Source of the DNA: Ruminococcus sp.
GTDB lineage: Bacteria; Bacillota; Clostridia; Oscillospirales; Ruminococcaceae
DNA length: 58,619 bases
Direction: 5' to 3'
Assembly (NCBI GenBank): GCA_018376535.1
Contig: JAHABC010000011.1
Coordinates: 1-58,619 of the forward strand
The notes under the pieces are model-generated. The model had not been told where the DNA came from and did no database searches. It saw only the letters and a program-made list of their open reading frames with translations. The translations under genes were made by a program, and so were the position numbers. Below are positions 8,211 to 17,183 of this stretch, in pieces. The number at the start of each line of letters is the position of its first letter. The first letter of the stretch is position 1.

Positions 8211-9293
8211 ATGAAGATTATAAATCAATTGAAGTTGCTAAGACTTCGTAAAAAAAAGACCATAAGTGATAAAATCTACTCATGGCACGTTAAAAGTGAT
8301 GCTATATCTATGTTGGTATTCTTTGGAATAATATTACTTACTAATGCCTATAACATAAACTTTCAAGATAGCTTTGCAATATTAATAATTCTTTTTGTCA
8401 TGACTTTCATAATAATGTCTATAGTGGATAAGCATCAATTAGATAAGTATTTTAGACCACTTCAAGAGTTGGCAAATCATTCCAATAGGATTAGCGATGG
8501 CAAAGACCTTTCAAAGCGTCTAGTATTTGATAATAAATCCAACCATGTTACTGAGTTGGAACTCCTTAGGATATCGAGAACTTTTAACCGAATGACAGAC
8601 CGTTTAGAGAAATCTTTTGAACACGAAAGACAGTTTTCAAGAAATATCTCTCATGAGATAAAAACTCCGTTGTCAGTAATAATATCGTGTTGCGAATACG
8701 CTCAAGATTTCACCGACGACCCCGAGGAAATGCAAGATACTCTAAAAACAATATCCGAACAGGCTAACAGAATTTCAGATATAACTTCTAAACTTTCGTC
8801 ACTTGCTAAGATGGACGGAAATAATCAAAAGTTAGATTATGAGGACTTCTGTTTAAATGAGTTGGTTCAAATAACTGCCGATGAGGTATCTATAGAGTAT
8901 GAAAATCAGCATAAAAACATACAGATAAACATTCACGCAGACGATAACATTACGGTTCATGCTGACAGAATTATGATAGTTAGACTATTTGTGAACTTAA
9001 TATCCAATTCGGTTAAGTACGGCGTTAAAGATGGTACTACTGATATCTATTTAACTAAAAAAGGAAATTCGGTAGAGTGTGTTATATCAGATAATGGAAT
9101 AGGCATCTCAGAGGAAAACCTAGAGAACATCTGGCAACCTTTCTTTAGGGTAGACCATTCTAATCAAAATAGCACTGGTTTAGGGTTGCCCATGGTTAAA
9201 AAGATAGTAGCTATCCACGGAGGTTACATAAACGTGGATAGCGTTCTAAATAAAGGAACTACTTTTAAACTCTCTATGCCAATAGCTAAGTAG
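8211..9293 (+). CDS. Sensor histidine kinase without a partner regulator nearby
   Basis: 360 residues. Two membrane helices (about 32-50 and 54-74) are joined by a very short outer loop, so there is almost no extracellular sensor. A HAMP-like linker (about 75-135) leads to the dimerisation domain with phosphoacceptor His148 in ISHEIKTPLS. The ATPase domain shows the N box NLISNSVKYG, ISDNGIGIS and TGLGLPMV. The kinase should autophosphorylate in response to a membrane or intracellular cue. No response regulator gene is adjacent. A GTGATATCGT leader is a weak ribosome binding site. Confidence 0.88.
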   Translation: MKIINQLKLLRLRKKKTISDKIYSWHVKSDAISMLVFFGIILLTNAYNINFQDSFAILIILFVMTFIIMSIVDKHQLDKYFRPLQELANHSNRISDGKDLSKRLVFDNKSNHVTELELLRISRTFNRMTDRLEKSFEHERQFSRNISHEIKTPLSVIISCCEYAQDFTDDPEEMQDTLKTISEQANRISDITSKLSSLAKMDGNNQKLDYEDFCLNELVQITADEVSIEYENQHKNIQINIHADDNITVHADRIMIVRLFVNLISNSVKYGVKDGTTDIYLTKKGNSVECVISDNGIGISEENLENIWQPFFRVDHSNQNSTGLGLPMVKKIVAIHGGYINVDSVLNKGTTFKLSMPIAK

Positions 9294-9302
9294 ATATTTA
9301 AC

Positions 9303-9331
9303 AACGCTATCCAAAAAATTTGGATAGCGTT
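9303..9331. terminator. Hairpin between converging genes
   Basis: Perfect 13-bp stem AACGCTATCCAAA / TTTGGATAGCGTT with an AAA loop, lying between the converging kinase and ydbC-like genes. It has no clear T-tract but could serve both strands. Confidence 0.5.
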
Positions 9332-9338
9332 ACTAATA

Positions 9339-9557
9339 CTATTCAACATCTTGCAAGATATCTTTTATCTTTAAGATTTCCTCTTTAGTTAGAGTAACAC
9401 CCTTACCCATCTTAGAGTGGTCAGGCGACCATTCTCTAATATCGAACTTAGGTTCACGGTCATTCCAGCTAACAAGATTTACTTCTTTAGTCCAGCCCTT
9501 AGCATTTTCGGAAATAGTTCCCAAATGTTGAGTAATCTCGAACTTTAAATCTGGCAT
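9339..9557 (-). CDS. YdbC/PC4-like single-stranded nucleic-acid-binding protein
   Basis: 72 residues resembling the YdbC family of Firmicutes, which has the PC4 coactivator fold and binds single-stranded DNA. Visible family features are GWTKEVNLVSWNDREPKFDIREW and a C-terminal helix beginning LTKEEILKI. AGAGGTG lies seven bases before the ATG. It is transcribed alone, converging on the histidine kinase. Its role in the cell is not established; DNA protection or transcription are the options suggested by the fold. Confidence 0.75.
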   Translation of the reverse strand: MPDLKFEITQHLGTISENAKGWTKEVNLVSWNDREPKFDIREWSPDHSKMGKGVTLTKEEILKIKDILQDVE

Positions 9558-9676
9558 AAAAAAACACCTCTTTAATAGATTAATTTTATTTATATGTAAT
9601 ATTATACATCAAATTAGAGTTTTAGTCAATGAATATTTAGCAATAATATCAAGGTAAAAAAAATAAGTAAAATGGC

Positions 9677-9705
9677 TTTACAAATTTAAAGAATTATGTT
9701 ATACT
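9677..9705 (+). promoter_or_regulatory. Promoter of the pyr operon
   Basis: TTTACA (9677-9682), 17-bp spacer, TATACT (9700-9705). A TATAAT overlaps at 9705-9710 but its spacing would be 22. It starts a leader of about 200 nt before pyrR. Confidence 0.65.
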
Positions 9706-9718
9706 ATAATACAAGAAA

Positions 9719-9756
9719 AAAATCTTTAAGAAAATACAGAGAGATTTTCAAGGTTT
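9719..9756 (+). promoter_or_regulatory. PyrR binding loop in the pyr leader RNA
   Basis: The leader can fold with a lower stem AAATCTT/AAGGTTT and an upper stem AAAAT/ATTTT closing the loop ACAGAGAG. The core matches the known PyrR recognition consensus ARUCCNGNGAGGYU at 12 of 14 positions. In Bacillus, UMP-bound PyrR stabilises this hairpin and so favours the downstream terminator. Confidence 0.75.
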
Positions 9757-9766
9757 GTTATTTTTA

Positions 9767-9822
9767 GGCTTAACTATTCAAATAATTGGGAATAGTTGCA
9801 TACTCATGTATAAATATAAGCC
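9767..9822 (+). promoter_or_regulatory. Candidate antiterminator structure in the pyr leader
   Basis: GGCTTA (9767-9772) can pair with TAAGCC (9817-9822), enclosing a second stem CTATTC/GAATAG. It lies between the PyrR loop and the terminator, where an antiterminator is expected; the exact alternative pairing was not resolved. Confidence 0.4.
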
Positions 9823-9840
9823 AATATTAATACTTCAATG

Positions 9841-9875
9841 CCTATCTTGTCTGTATGGACGAATAGGTTTTTTTT
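9841..9875 (+). terminator. Attenuator terminator before pyrR
   Basis: CCTAT (9841-9845) pairs with ATAGG (9863-9867), with inner GTC/GAC, followed by eight Ts. It is 36 bp before pyrR, the position of the regulated terminator in PyrR-controlled leaders. Confidence 0.75.
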
Positions 9876-9911
9876 GTATATAATGATATCTAATTAGGGG
9901 GTGAACTTCTA

Positions 9912-10442
9912 TTGACCGAAAAGGCTATTATCATGGACGAAAATGCTATGCAAAGAGCCATTACTAGAATTACTTACGAAATATTGGAACGTAATAAAGG
10001 TGCTAAAGATATCTGTCTTGTGGGAATACTATCTAGGGGTAGAGTTCTTGCAGATAGAATTGCTAGTAAAATCTTTGAACTGGAAGGCATAAAGGTGGAT
10101 TGTGGTTGCTTAGATGTCACTAAATATCGTGATGACCAAAAACGCACCAACCTTCAAGATAACACATCTATAGACTTTAACATAACTAATAGATGCGTTA
10201 TAATAGTAGACGATGTTATCTACACTGGCAGAACTGCAAGAGCATCGCTTGATGCTGTTATAAAAAGAGGTAGACCTAAACTAGTTCAATTGGCTGTATT
10301 AATCGATAGAGGTCACCGTGAATTGCCTATTAGACCTGATTATGTTGGTAAAAATCTTCCAACCTCTAAAGATGAGTTGGTTAGAGTTAAAGTCCATGAA
10401 ATCGACAATCTTGACAAAGTAACCATTGTAAGCAATGAGTAA
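9912..10442 (+). CDS. pyrR: Bifunctional pyr operon regulator / uracil phosphoribosyltransferase
   Basis: Cytosolic RNA-binding attenuator protein that senses UMP and PRPP and often has weak uracil phosphoribosyltransferase activity. The 176 residues show GILSRGRVLADRIA, the PRPP-binding segment VIIVDDVIYTGRTARA (about residues 96-111) and LIDRGHRELPIRPDYVGKN near the C-terminus. The start is TTG, with a strong GGGGGTGA upstream. It is the first gene of the operon, so it probably autoregulates through the leader at 9719-9875. Confidence 0.95.
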   Translation: MTEKAIIMDENAMQRAITRITYEILERNKGAKDICLVGILSRGRVLADRIASKIFELEGIKVDCGCLDVTKYRDDQKRTNLQDNTSIDFNITNRCVIIVDDVIYTGRTARASLDAVIKRGRPKLVQLAVLIDRGHRELPIRPDYVGKNLPTSKDELVRVKVHEIDNLDKVTIVSNE

Positions 10443-10492
10443 CTTGGACTTTTTGGTATGTATAAAATCTTATTATGGGGAGTGTTTTCTAA

Positions 10493-11761
10493 ATGACTAT
10501 CTTAATTAAAAATGTTCGTGCAGTAGATATCGGGTTAGATAAGGTTTGCGATATCTATATTAAAGATGGCAAGATTGCCGAAATATCACAAGATTGTAAA
10601 CTATCAGCCGATAAGGTTATAGACGCATCTAACTTGGTAGCTATGCCATCATTGTTTGATATGCACGTTCACTTTCGTGACCCTGGTCTAACTCACAAGG
10701 AAGATATTGTAACTGGTTGTAAATCTGCTTTGGCTGGAGGTTTCACTGGAGTGGCTTGTATGCCTAATACTAAGCCAGTTGTCGATAGTGTAGAAACAAT
10801 ATCTTACATTATATCTAAGGCAAAGAACACTGGAGTTAAAGTATATCCTATAGCCACAATAACCAAAGATATGGCAGGTAAGAAACTCTCAGACTTTGAA
10901 GTTCTTAAAAAGGCTGGTGCTATTGCCGTATCCGATGATGGCAGACCTGTAGAAAATGCCGAAGTTATGAGAAAGGCTATTAAGAAGGCTTTTGAACTTA
11001 ACATCCCTATAATTTCCCATTGCGAAGATTTAAACATTATCAAAGGTGGAATTATGCACAAGGGAAGTATTTCCAAGCAACTAGGCGTTAAGGGTATGGA
11101 CAGAGCATCGGAAGATAGCATAACTGCTAGAGAGATTGCTCTTGCACAAGCTGTAGATGGTGCTATCCATATAGCTCACGTTAGCACCGTTGGAAGTATT
11201 AACTTTGTTCGTGATGCTAAAAAACACGGCTCAAAAGTAACTTGCGAAACTGCTCCACACTATTTGATGCTAACTCATGAAAAGTTACTTCAAAAAGATG
11301 CCGACTTTAGAATGAACCCTCCTCTTAGAGAACAATCCGACGTTGATGCAATGGTTCAAGCTGTAATAGACGGCACTGTAGATTGCATAGTTACCGACCA
11401 TGCTCCACATACTAAGGAAGAAAAGGCTAACTTCGAAACTGCTCCTAATGGAGTTGTAGGCTTAGAAACTTCTTTTGCTGGTGTTATCACTGCGTTATAT
11501 AAGACTGGTAAGATTTCCTTGGAAAGAGTTGTCGAACTTATGAGCGTTAATCCTAGAAAGATTCTACATCTTCCAGTGGAAACCATAAAGGTCGGTGCAG
11601 ATGCTAACCTAATGTTAGCTGACTTAAACTTGGATTGGGTGGTTGAACCAGAAAAACTACATTCTAAATCTAAAAATACAGTGTTCAAGGGTATGACCTT
11701 GACTGGTAAACCTCTAATGACCATATCTAATGGCAAGATTGCTTTTAGTATATTAGATTAA
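10493..11761 (+). CDS. pyrC: Dihydroorotase
   Basis: Third step of pyrimidine synthesis: reversible cyclisation of carbamoyl aspartate to dihydroorotate. It is a class I amidohydrolase of 422 residues. Zinc ligands His58 and His60 lie in HVHFRDPG. Further motifs are ISHCED, AHVSTVGS and VTDHAPHT. GGGGAG precedes the ATG. It lies 50 bp after pyrR and 21 bp before pyrF. The pyrB gene that would make its substrate is not in the window. Confidence 0.95.
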   Translation: MTILIKNVRAVDIGLDKVCDIYIKDGKIAEISQDCKLSADKVIDASNLVAMPSLFDMHVHFRDPGLTHKEDIVTGCKSALAGGFTGVACMPNTKPVVDSVETISYIISKAKNTGVKVYPIATITKDMAGKKLSDFEVLKKAGAIAVSDDGRPVENAEVMRKAIKKAFELNIPIISHCEDLNIIKGGIMHKGSISKQLGVKGMDRASEDSITAREIALAQAVDGAIHIAHVSTVGSINFVRDAKKHGSKVTCETAPHYLMLTHEKLLQKDADFRMNPPLREQSDVDAMVQAVIDGTVDCIVTDHAPHTKEEKANFETAPNGVVGLETSFAGVITALYKTGKISLERVVELMSVNPRKILHLPVETIKVGADANLMLADLNLDWVVEPEKLHSKSKNTVFKGMTLTGKPLMTISNGKIAFSILD

Positions 11762-11782
11762 TTTTTAAGGAAGTGACTTTTT

Positions 11783-12700
11783 ATGTCTTTTGATAGATTG
11801 ATTAAAAATATTATAGATAAAAAAAATCCTACAGTTGTAGGTTTAGACCCTAAACTAGATTATGTTCCTAACTTTATTAAACAGGAATGTTTTTCTAAGT
11901 ATGGTGAAACTCTTGAAGGTGCATCTCAAGCCCTATTGATGTTCAATAAAGCTATCATTGATGAGGTTTGCGACTTAGTACCAGCTATTAAGCCTCAATG
12001 TGCCTACTATGAGATGTATGGTTGGCAAGGTGTAAAGGCTCTAGCTGAAACTATATCTTATGCACAGAGTAAGGGTTTATTTGTAATCACCGATGGTAAA
12101 CGTAACGATATTGGTGCTACTATGACTGCTTATGCTACTGCACATCTTGGAAGTACTCAAGTAGGTTCTAACATGATTGACGCTTTCGGTGCAGACGCTC
12201 TAACCGTTAATGGATATCTTGGCACTGATGGAATCTCTCCACTATTGGAAGTTTGTCAAGCTAAAGATAAGGGTATATTCGTTCTAGTTAAGACTTCTAA
12301 TAAGTCTAGTGGTGAACTTCAAGACCAAAAGATTGATGATACTTCCATCTACGCTACTATGGGTGATATGTGCGAACAATGGGGAAGTTCTCAAATAGGC
12401 GAATATGGATATTCTTCTGTAGGTGCAGTAGTTGGAGCAACATATCCAGAACAACTTACCGAACTTCGTGCTAGATTACCTCATACATTCTTCTTAGTGC
12501 CTGGTTATGGTGCTCAAGGTGGTGGAGCTAACGGCTTAAAGGGTGCTTTCGATAGCAACGGTTTAGGTGCAATAGTAAACTCCTCAAGAGCGATTATGTG
12601 TGCATATCAAAAAGAGGGTTGCGACGAAAAAGATTTTGCTAAAGCATCAAGACATGAAGTTATTCGCATGAAAGAAGATATCAATTCAATTAATAATTAA
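11783..12700 (+). CDS. pyrF: Orotidine 5'-phosphate decarboxylase, type 2
   Basis: Last step to UMP: decarboxylates OMP. The 305-residue length and the N-terminal VVGLDPKLDYVP mark the longer type 2 family. The catalytic DxKxxD array is visible as Asp104-Lys106-Asp109 in DGKRNDIG. The phosphate-binding end is VPGYGAQGG followed by NSSRAIM. AAGGAAGTGA lies upstream of the ATG. It sits in the operon between pyrC and carA. Confidence 0.94.
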   Translation: MSFDRLIKNIIDKKNPTVVGLDPKLDYVPNFIKQECFSKYGETLEGASQALLMFNKAIIDEVCDLVPAIKPQCAYYEMYGWQGVKALAETISYAQSKGLFVITDGKRNDIGATMTAYATAHLGSTQVGSNMIDAFGADALTVNGYLGTDGISPLLEVCQAKDKGIFVLVKTSNKSSGELQDQKIDDTSIYATMGDMCEQWGSSQIGEYGYSSVGAVVGATYPEQLTELRARLPHTFFLVPGYGAQGGGANGLKGAFDSNGLGAIVNSSRAIMCAYQKEGCDEKDFAKASRHEVIRMKEDINSINN

Positions 12701-12729
12701 CTGCTTAGATAGTTATTAGTTATTATTTG

Positions 12730-12764
12730 TTAAATATTAATTATATACAGAGAGGTTGATTTAA
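12730..12764 (+). promoter_or_regulatory. PyrR-loop-like sequence overlapping the carA ribosome binding site
   Basis: ACAGAGAGGTT (12747-12757) matches the core of the PyrR loop and also contains the only plausible carA ribosome binding site (GAGAGG). TTAAAT (12730-12735) can pair with ATTTAA (12759-12764) around it; the upper stem is weak. It is a candidate for direct PyrR control of carA translation, known in principle from mycobacterial pyrR. Confidence 0.35.
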
Positions 12765-12768
12765 AATT

Positions 12769-13884
12769 ATGTCTTTGTTTAATCAAGGTGATAAGGCGTA
12801 CTTAATGTTATCAGATGGTACTATCCTAGAGGGTGTATCGTTTGGTGTTAAAGGTACTGTTATTGGTGAGGTAGTATTTACTACTGGTATGACAGCATAT
12901 CAAGAAACTTTAACAGACCCTAGTTATTATGGTCAAATAGTTACGCAGACTTTTCCTTTAATAGGAAACTATGGCGTTAATGATGAAGATTATGAAAGTG
13001 CAAAATCTTATGTTAGTGGATATATCGTGCGTGAATGGTGTAATACACCATCTAACTTCCGTATGAATAAGAACGAAACTATCGATACTTTCTTGAAAAA
13101 ACATAACATTGTGGGTATCCACTCTATAGATACTAGAATGTTGACTAGAAAAATCCGTGAGTATGGTGTTATGAACGGTGTCATAACTACTGAAAACGTA
13201 TATGAAAAAAAAGATGAACTTTTAAAGTTAATCAACAATTTTGAAATCGTGGACGCAGTTAAAACCGTAACTACTACAGAACCTTTAGAGTATAAGGCAG
13301 AAAATTCTAAATATAAAGTAGTTCTTATAGATTTAGGCTATAAGAGAAATATTCGTCAAGAACTATTAAATCGTGGTTGCGATGTTATAGTACTTCCTGC
13401 ACTTGCCACCGCTGAAGATATAAAGGCAATCAATCCTGATGGTATTATGTTATCCAATGGCCCTGGAAACCCTGCCGAAAACGTTGAAACTATTAACAAT
13501 ATAAAAGAAATCTGCAAGTTGGGTATTCCTATATTTGGAATATGTATGGGACATCAATTGATGGCTTTGGCTCACGGTGCTACTACAGAAAAGTTAAAGT
13601 ATGGTCATAGAGGAGCAAATCAACCTGTTATAGATATAGATACTGACAATACTTTCGTTACTAGCCAAAATCACGGTTACGCAGTAGTAAATGAAAGCCT
13701 AGATAGTAAGTACGGCTATGTTCAGTATAAGAACGCTAATGACGGCTCTTGTGAGGGTATTAAGTATACTTATGATAATATTAATGCTTTTACTGTTCAA
13801 TTCCACCCAGAAGCTCATGGTGGTCCTTTAGATACAGCTTTCTTATTTGATAAATTTGTTAGTATGATGGAGGTAACTAAATAA
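12769..13884 (+). CDS. carA: Carbamoyl-phosphate synthase, small (glutaminase) subunit
   Basis: Hydrolyses glutamine and channels ammonia to CarB. The 371 residues comprise an N-terminal domain (about 1-165) and a class I glutamine amidotransferase domain. The nucleophile is Cys259 in GICMGHQ, and the triad is completed by His346 and Glu348 in FHPEAHGG. The stop and the carB start share an A (TAATG), so translation is coupled. The ribosome binding site overlaps a PyrR-like sequence and is 13 bases from the ATG. Confidence 0.95.
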   Translation: MSLFNQGDKAYLMLSDGTILEGVSFGVKGTVIGEVVFTTGMTAYQETLTDPSYYGQIVTQTFPLIGNYGVNDEDYESAKSYVSGYIVREWCNTPSNFRMNKNETIDTFLKKHNIVGIHSIDTRMLTRKIREYGVMNGVITTENVYEKKDELLKLINNFEIVDAVKTVTTTEPLEYKAENSKYKVVLIDLGYKRNIRQELLNRGCDVIVLPALATAEDIKAINPDGIMLSNGPGNPAENVETINNIKEICKLGIPIFGICMGHQLMALAHGATTEKLKYGHRGANQPVIDIDTDNTFVTSQNHGYAVVNESLDSKYGYVQYKNANDGSCEGIKYTYDNINAFTVQFHPEAHGGPLDTAFLFDKFVSMMEVTK

Positions 13885-16800
13885 TGCCACTTAGAAAAGA
13901 TATTAAAAAAGTATTAGTAATAGGTTCTGGTCCTATTGTAATTGGTCAAGCTGCTGAATTTGACTACGCTGGAACTCAAGCCTGTAGAGCCCTAAAACAA
14001 GAAGGTTTAGAGGTAGTTTTAATAAACTCTAACCCTGCAACCATCATGACCGATAAGGCTATGGCTGATAAGATATATATAGAACCTTTAACTCTTGACG
14101 TAGTTAAAAGAGTTATCCAAATTGAACGCCCAGATAGTGTATTATCTACATTAGGTGGACAGACTGGCTTAACACTATCCATGCAACTTGCAGAGGAAGG
14201 CTTTTTAGATGAGTACAACGTTAAACTATTAGGTGCTAATCCAGAAACTATCCATAAGGCTGAGGACAGACAGGCTTTTAAAGATACTATGGAAAAGATT
14301 GGTCAACCATGTATACCATCAAAGGTAGTTGAAACCGTTCAAGATGCTGTTGACTTTGCTCAAGTTATAGACTATCCAGTTATAGTAAGACCTGCATTCA
14401 CACTAGGTGGTACTGGTGGAGGTATCGCTAATAATGAAGAAGAACTAAGAGATATCTGTAAGAATGGTTTAAGACTATCACCAATTACGCAAGTACTTAT
14501 TGAAAAGTGTATCAGTGGTTGGAAAGAAATAGAGTTTGAAGTTATTCGTGATAGAAAAGGTAACGTAATTACAGTATGTTCCATGGAAAACTTCGACCCA
14601 GTAGGTATTCATACTGGAGATAGTATAGTTATTGCACCTGCTGTTACTCTATCTGATAGAGAGTATCAAATGCTTAGAACTGCGGCAATAAACATCATTG
14701 AAGAACTAAAAGTTGAGGGTGGTTGTAACTGTCAATTTGCCCTACACCCTAACTCATTTGATTATGCAGTAATTGAAGTAAATCCTAGAGTATCACGTTC
14801 TTCAGCATTAGCATCAAAGGCTACTGGATATCCTATAGCAAAGGTTGCTACTAGAATTGCCATAGGTTACTCCCTAGATGAGATTATCAATGCAGTTACT
14901 GGCAAGACTTACGCTTGTTTTGAACCTGCTCTTGATTACGTTGTAATAAAGTTTCCTAAGTGGGCTTTCGATAAGTTCGTCTATGCTAAGAGAACTTTAG
15001 GTACTCAAATGAAGGCTACTGGCGAAGTAATGGCTATAGGTACAAGTTTTGAACAAGCTATGATGAAGGCAGTTCGTTCTGTTGAACTAGGTCTTGATAG
15101 TATGAATATGCCTAAACTTGCAAAGGTATCTACTGAGGAACTATTGAAGAAACTCGAAACTGTTGACGATGAACGTTCATTCCAAGTTTATGAGGCTCTA
15201 AAGCGTGGTATAACAGTGGATAAAATCCATGATATGACTAAGATTGATAAGTGGTTCTTAGAAAAGTTAATGAACTTAGTAAATCTTGAAAACTGGTTAG
15301 CCGATGGCGAACTAACTCAAGAAAAGTACGAAATAGCTAAAAAGTATGGATATCTTGATAGCACTATAGAAAGAATGTCTAATCAAAAGTGTCCAGAACA
15401 CAAACACGCCGTTTACAAAATGGTTGATACTTGTGCAGGTGAATTTAAAGCTGAAACTCCATACTTCTACTCAACTTACGATGACGAAAATGAGGCTGAA
15501 CAGTTTATTGAACGTACACAATCTGGTAAGAAGAAAGTTATAGTATTCGGTTCTGGTCCTATTAGAATAGGTCAAGGTATAGAGTTCGATTACTGTTCTG
15601 TACACTGCGTTTGGACTCTTAAACAGATGGGTTATGAGGCTATTATCTGCAATAACAACCCTGAAACCGTATCTACTGACTTCGATACTGGCGATAGACT
15701 ATACTTCGACCCTCTAACTAAAGAGGACGTATCTAACATTATAAATACTGAAAAACCTTATGGTGTAGTAGTTCAATTTGGTGGACAGACTGCTATCAAG
15801 TTGACTAGACATCTTGCAGATATGGGAGTTAATATCCTAGGAACTTCTGCCGACAACATAGACGCAGCTGAGGACAGAGAACGTTTTGATGAACTTCTTG
15901 AAAAGTGTGGCATACCACGTCCAGCAGGTTTCACCGTTATGACTACAGATGAAGCCGTTGAAGTCGCTGAAAAGTTAGGTTTCCCAGTACTTTTAAGACC
16001 ATCATATGTACTAGGTGGTCAAAACATGATTATTGCTCATTCTAAAGATGAAGTAATTGAGTACATGGGCATTATCACTAGAACTATGATTGAAAATCCT
16101 GTACTTATCGATAAGTACATGATGGGTAAAGAAGTTGAAGTTGATGCTATCTGCGATGGTAAAGACTTTGTTATCCCTGGTATTATGGAACATATTGAAC
16201 GTGCTGGTGTTCACTCTGGTGATAGTATTTCTGTATATCCTGCACAAACTCTATCCAAGAGAATTAGAGAAACTATTATCGACTACACTAAAAAGTTAGC
16301 TTTTGCCCTAGATGTAATTGGTCTAGTAAACATTCAATACGTTGTATATAACGATGAAGTCTATGTTATAGAAGTAAATCCACGTTCTTCAAGAACTGTA
16401 CCATACATCAGTAAGGTTACTGGAGTTCCTATGGTAGATATTGCTACTAAAATCATGTTAGGAGCTACTCTAAAAGAACTAGGTTACGAAAGTGGTTTGT
16501 ATCCAGAGGGTGACTATGTAGCCGTTAAAGTTCCAGTGTTCAGCTTTGAAAAACTTCACGATGTTGATACTATGTTAGGCCCTGAAATGAAATCTACTGG
16601 TGAATGTCTAGGCATAGGCAAAACTTTTGAAGATGCTCTATTAAAAGGTCTAATAGGTGCAGGTTACGACCTAGGTCGCCAAGATAGTGGTGGAGTATTA
16701 ATCTCTGTTCGTGATACAGATAAGAATGAAATAGTTCCTATTGCCGAAAAGTTCGCAGAAATGGGATTTGAACTATATGGTACTAGTGGAACAGCATCTT

Positions 16801-17090
16801 ATTTAAATAAGAATATGGTGGCTACTAATGTCGTTAGAAAGATTTCTGAACATGATGACGAACACATTGGAGTTATCGACTTGTTAGAAAGTGGCAAGAT
16901 ACACTATGTAATATCCACATCTGCAAAGGGTAGAATACCTGCCCGTGATAGCGTTAAAATGCGTAGAAAATCTATTGAACGTTCAATATGTTCGCTAACT
17001 GCTATCGATACTGCTAACGCTTTAGCTAACGTTCTAAAATCTGGTAAGAAGATTGACGATGTTGACTTGGTAGATATTACTAAGATATAA
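13884..17090 (+). CDS. carB: Carbamoyl-phosphate synthase, large subunit
   Basis: Makes carbamoyl phosphate from ammonia, bicarbonate and two ATP. At 1068 residues it is full length. Two homologous ATP-grasp halves are seen: the first starts at KVLVIGSGPIVIGQAAEFDYAG (about 9-30), the second at KKVIVFGSGPIRIGQGIEFDY (about 550-570). Each half has a dinucleotide-like IGxG and an EVNPR(V/S)SR motif. The final 130 or so residues form the MGS-like allosteric domain where UMP and ornithine bind in homologues. It is followed by a strong terminator hairpin, so it may have been the end of the transcript. Confidence 0.96.
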   Translation: MPLRKDIKKVLVIGSGPIVIGQAAEFDYAGTQACRALKQEGLEVVLINSNPATIMTDKAMADKIYIEPLTLDVVKRVIQIERPDSVLSTLGGQTGLTLSMQLAEEGFLDEYNVKLLGANPETIHKAEDRQAFKDTMEKIGQPCIPSKVVETVQDAVDFAQVIDYPVIVRPAFTLGGTGGGIANNEEELRDICKNGLRLSPITQVLIEKCISGWKEIEFEVIRDRKGNVITVCSMENFDPVGIHTGDSIVIAPAVTLSDREYQMLRTAAINIIEELKVEGGCNCQFALHPNSFDYAVIEVNPRVSRSSALASKATGYPIAKVATRIAIGYSLDEIINAVTGKTYACFEPALDYVVIKFPKWAFDKFVYAKRTLGTQMKATGEVMAIGTSFEQAMMKAVRSVELGLDSMNMPKLAKVSTEELLKKLETVDDERSFQVYEALKRGITVDKIHDMTKIDKWFLEKLMNLVNLENWLADGELTQEKYEIAKKYGYLDSTIERMSNQKCPEHKHAVYKMVDTCAGEFKAETPYFYSTYDDENEAEQFIERTQSGKKKVIVFGSGPIRIGQGIEFDYCSVHCVWTLKQMGYEAIICNNNPETVSTDFDTGDRLYFDPLTKEDVSNIINTEKPYGVVVQFGGQTAIKLTRHLADMGVNILGTSADNIDAAEDRERFDELLEKCGIPRPAGFTVMTTDEAVEVAEKLGFPVLLRPSYVLGGQNMIIAHSKDEVIEYMGIITRTMIENPVLIDKYMMGKEVEVDAICDGKDFVIPGIMEHIERAGVHSGDSISVYPAQTLSKRIRETIIDYTKKLAFALDVIGLVNIQYVVYNDEVYVIEVNPRSSRTVPYISKVTGVPMVDIATKIMLGATLKELGYESGLYPEGDYVAVKVPVFSFEKLHDVDTMLGPEMKSTGECLGIGKTFEDALLKGLIGAGYDLGRQDSGGVLISVRDTDKNEIVPIAEKFAEMGFELYGTSGTASYLNKNMVATNVVRKISEHDDEHIGVIDLLESGKIHYVISTSAKGRIPARDSVKMRRKSIERSICSLTAIDTANALANVLKSGKKIDDVDLVDITKI

Positions 17091-17091
17091 T
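17062..17091 (+). promoter_or_regulatory. Candidate internal promoter at the end of carB
   Basis: TTGACT (17062-17067), 18-bp spacer, TATAAT (17086-17091), overlapping the carB stop. It could drive the GH5-mrr-pyrK-pyrD genes that lie beyond the terminator, making that hairpin part of the new leader. Confidence 0.4.
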
Positions 17092-17115
17092 TTAATCTTT
17101 AATTTAAATATTAAT

Positions 17116-17152
17116 ACCGTCCATAATTAGTGCTAATCGTGGACGGTTTTTT
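17116..17152 (+). terminator. Intrinsic terminator after carB
   Basis: Outer stem ACCGTCCA/TGGACGGT with inner ATTAG/CTAAT, followed by six Ts. It separates carB from the GH5 gene and from pyrK-pyrD. Confidence 0.8.
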
Positions 17153-17183
17153 AAAAAAAATCTAAAAAAGGAGGGCTATAAGT

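Noticed and set aside
13008..13238. Long antisense reading frames within carA, carB and other genes
   Set aside because: They lie opposite strong coding sequence, lack ribosome binding sites and show no family motifs.
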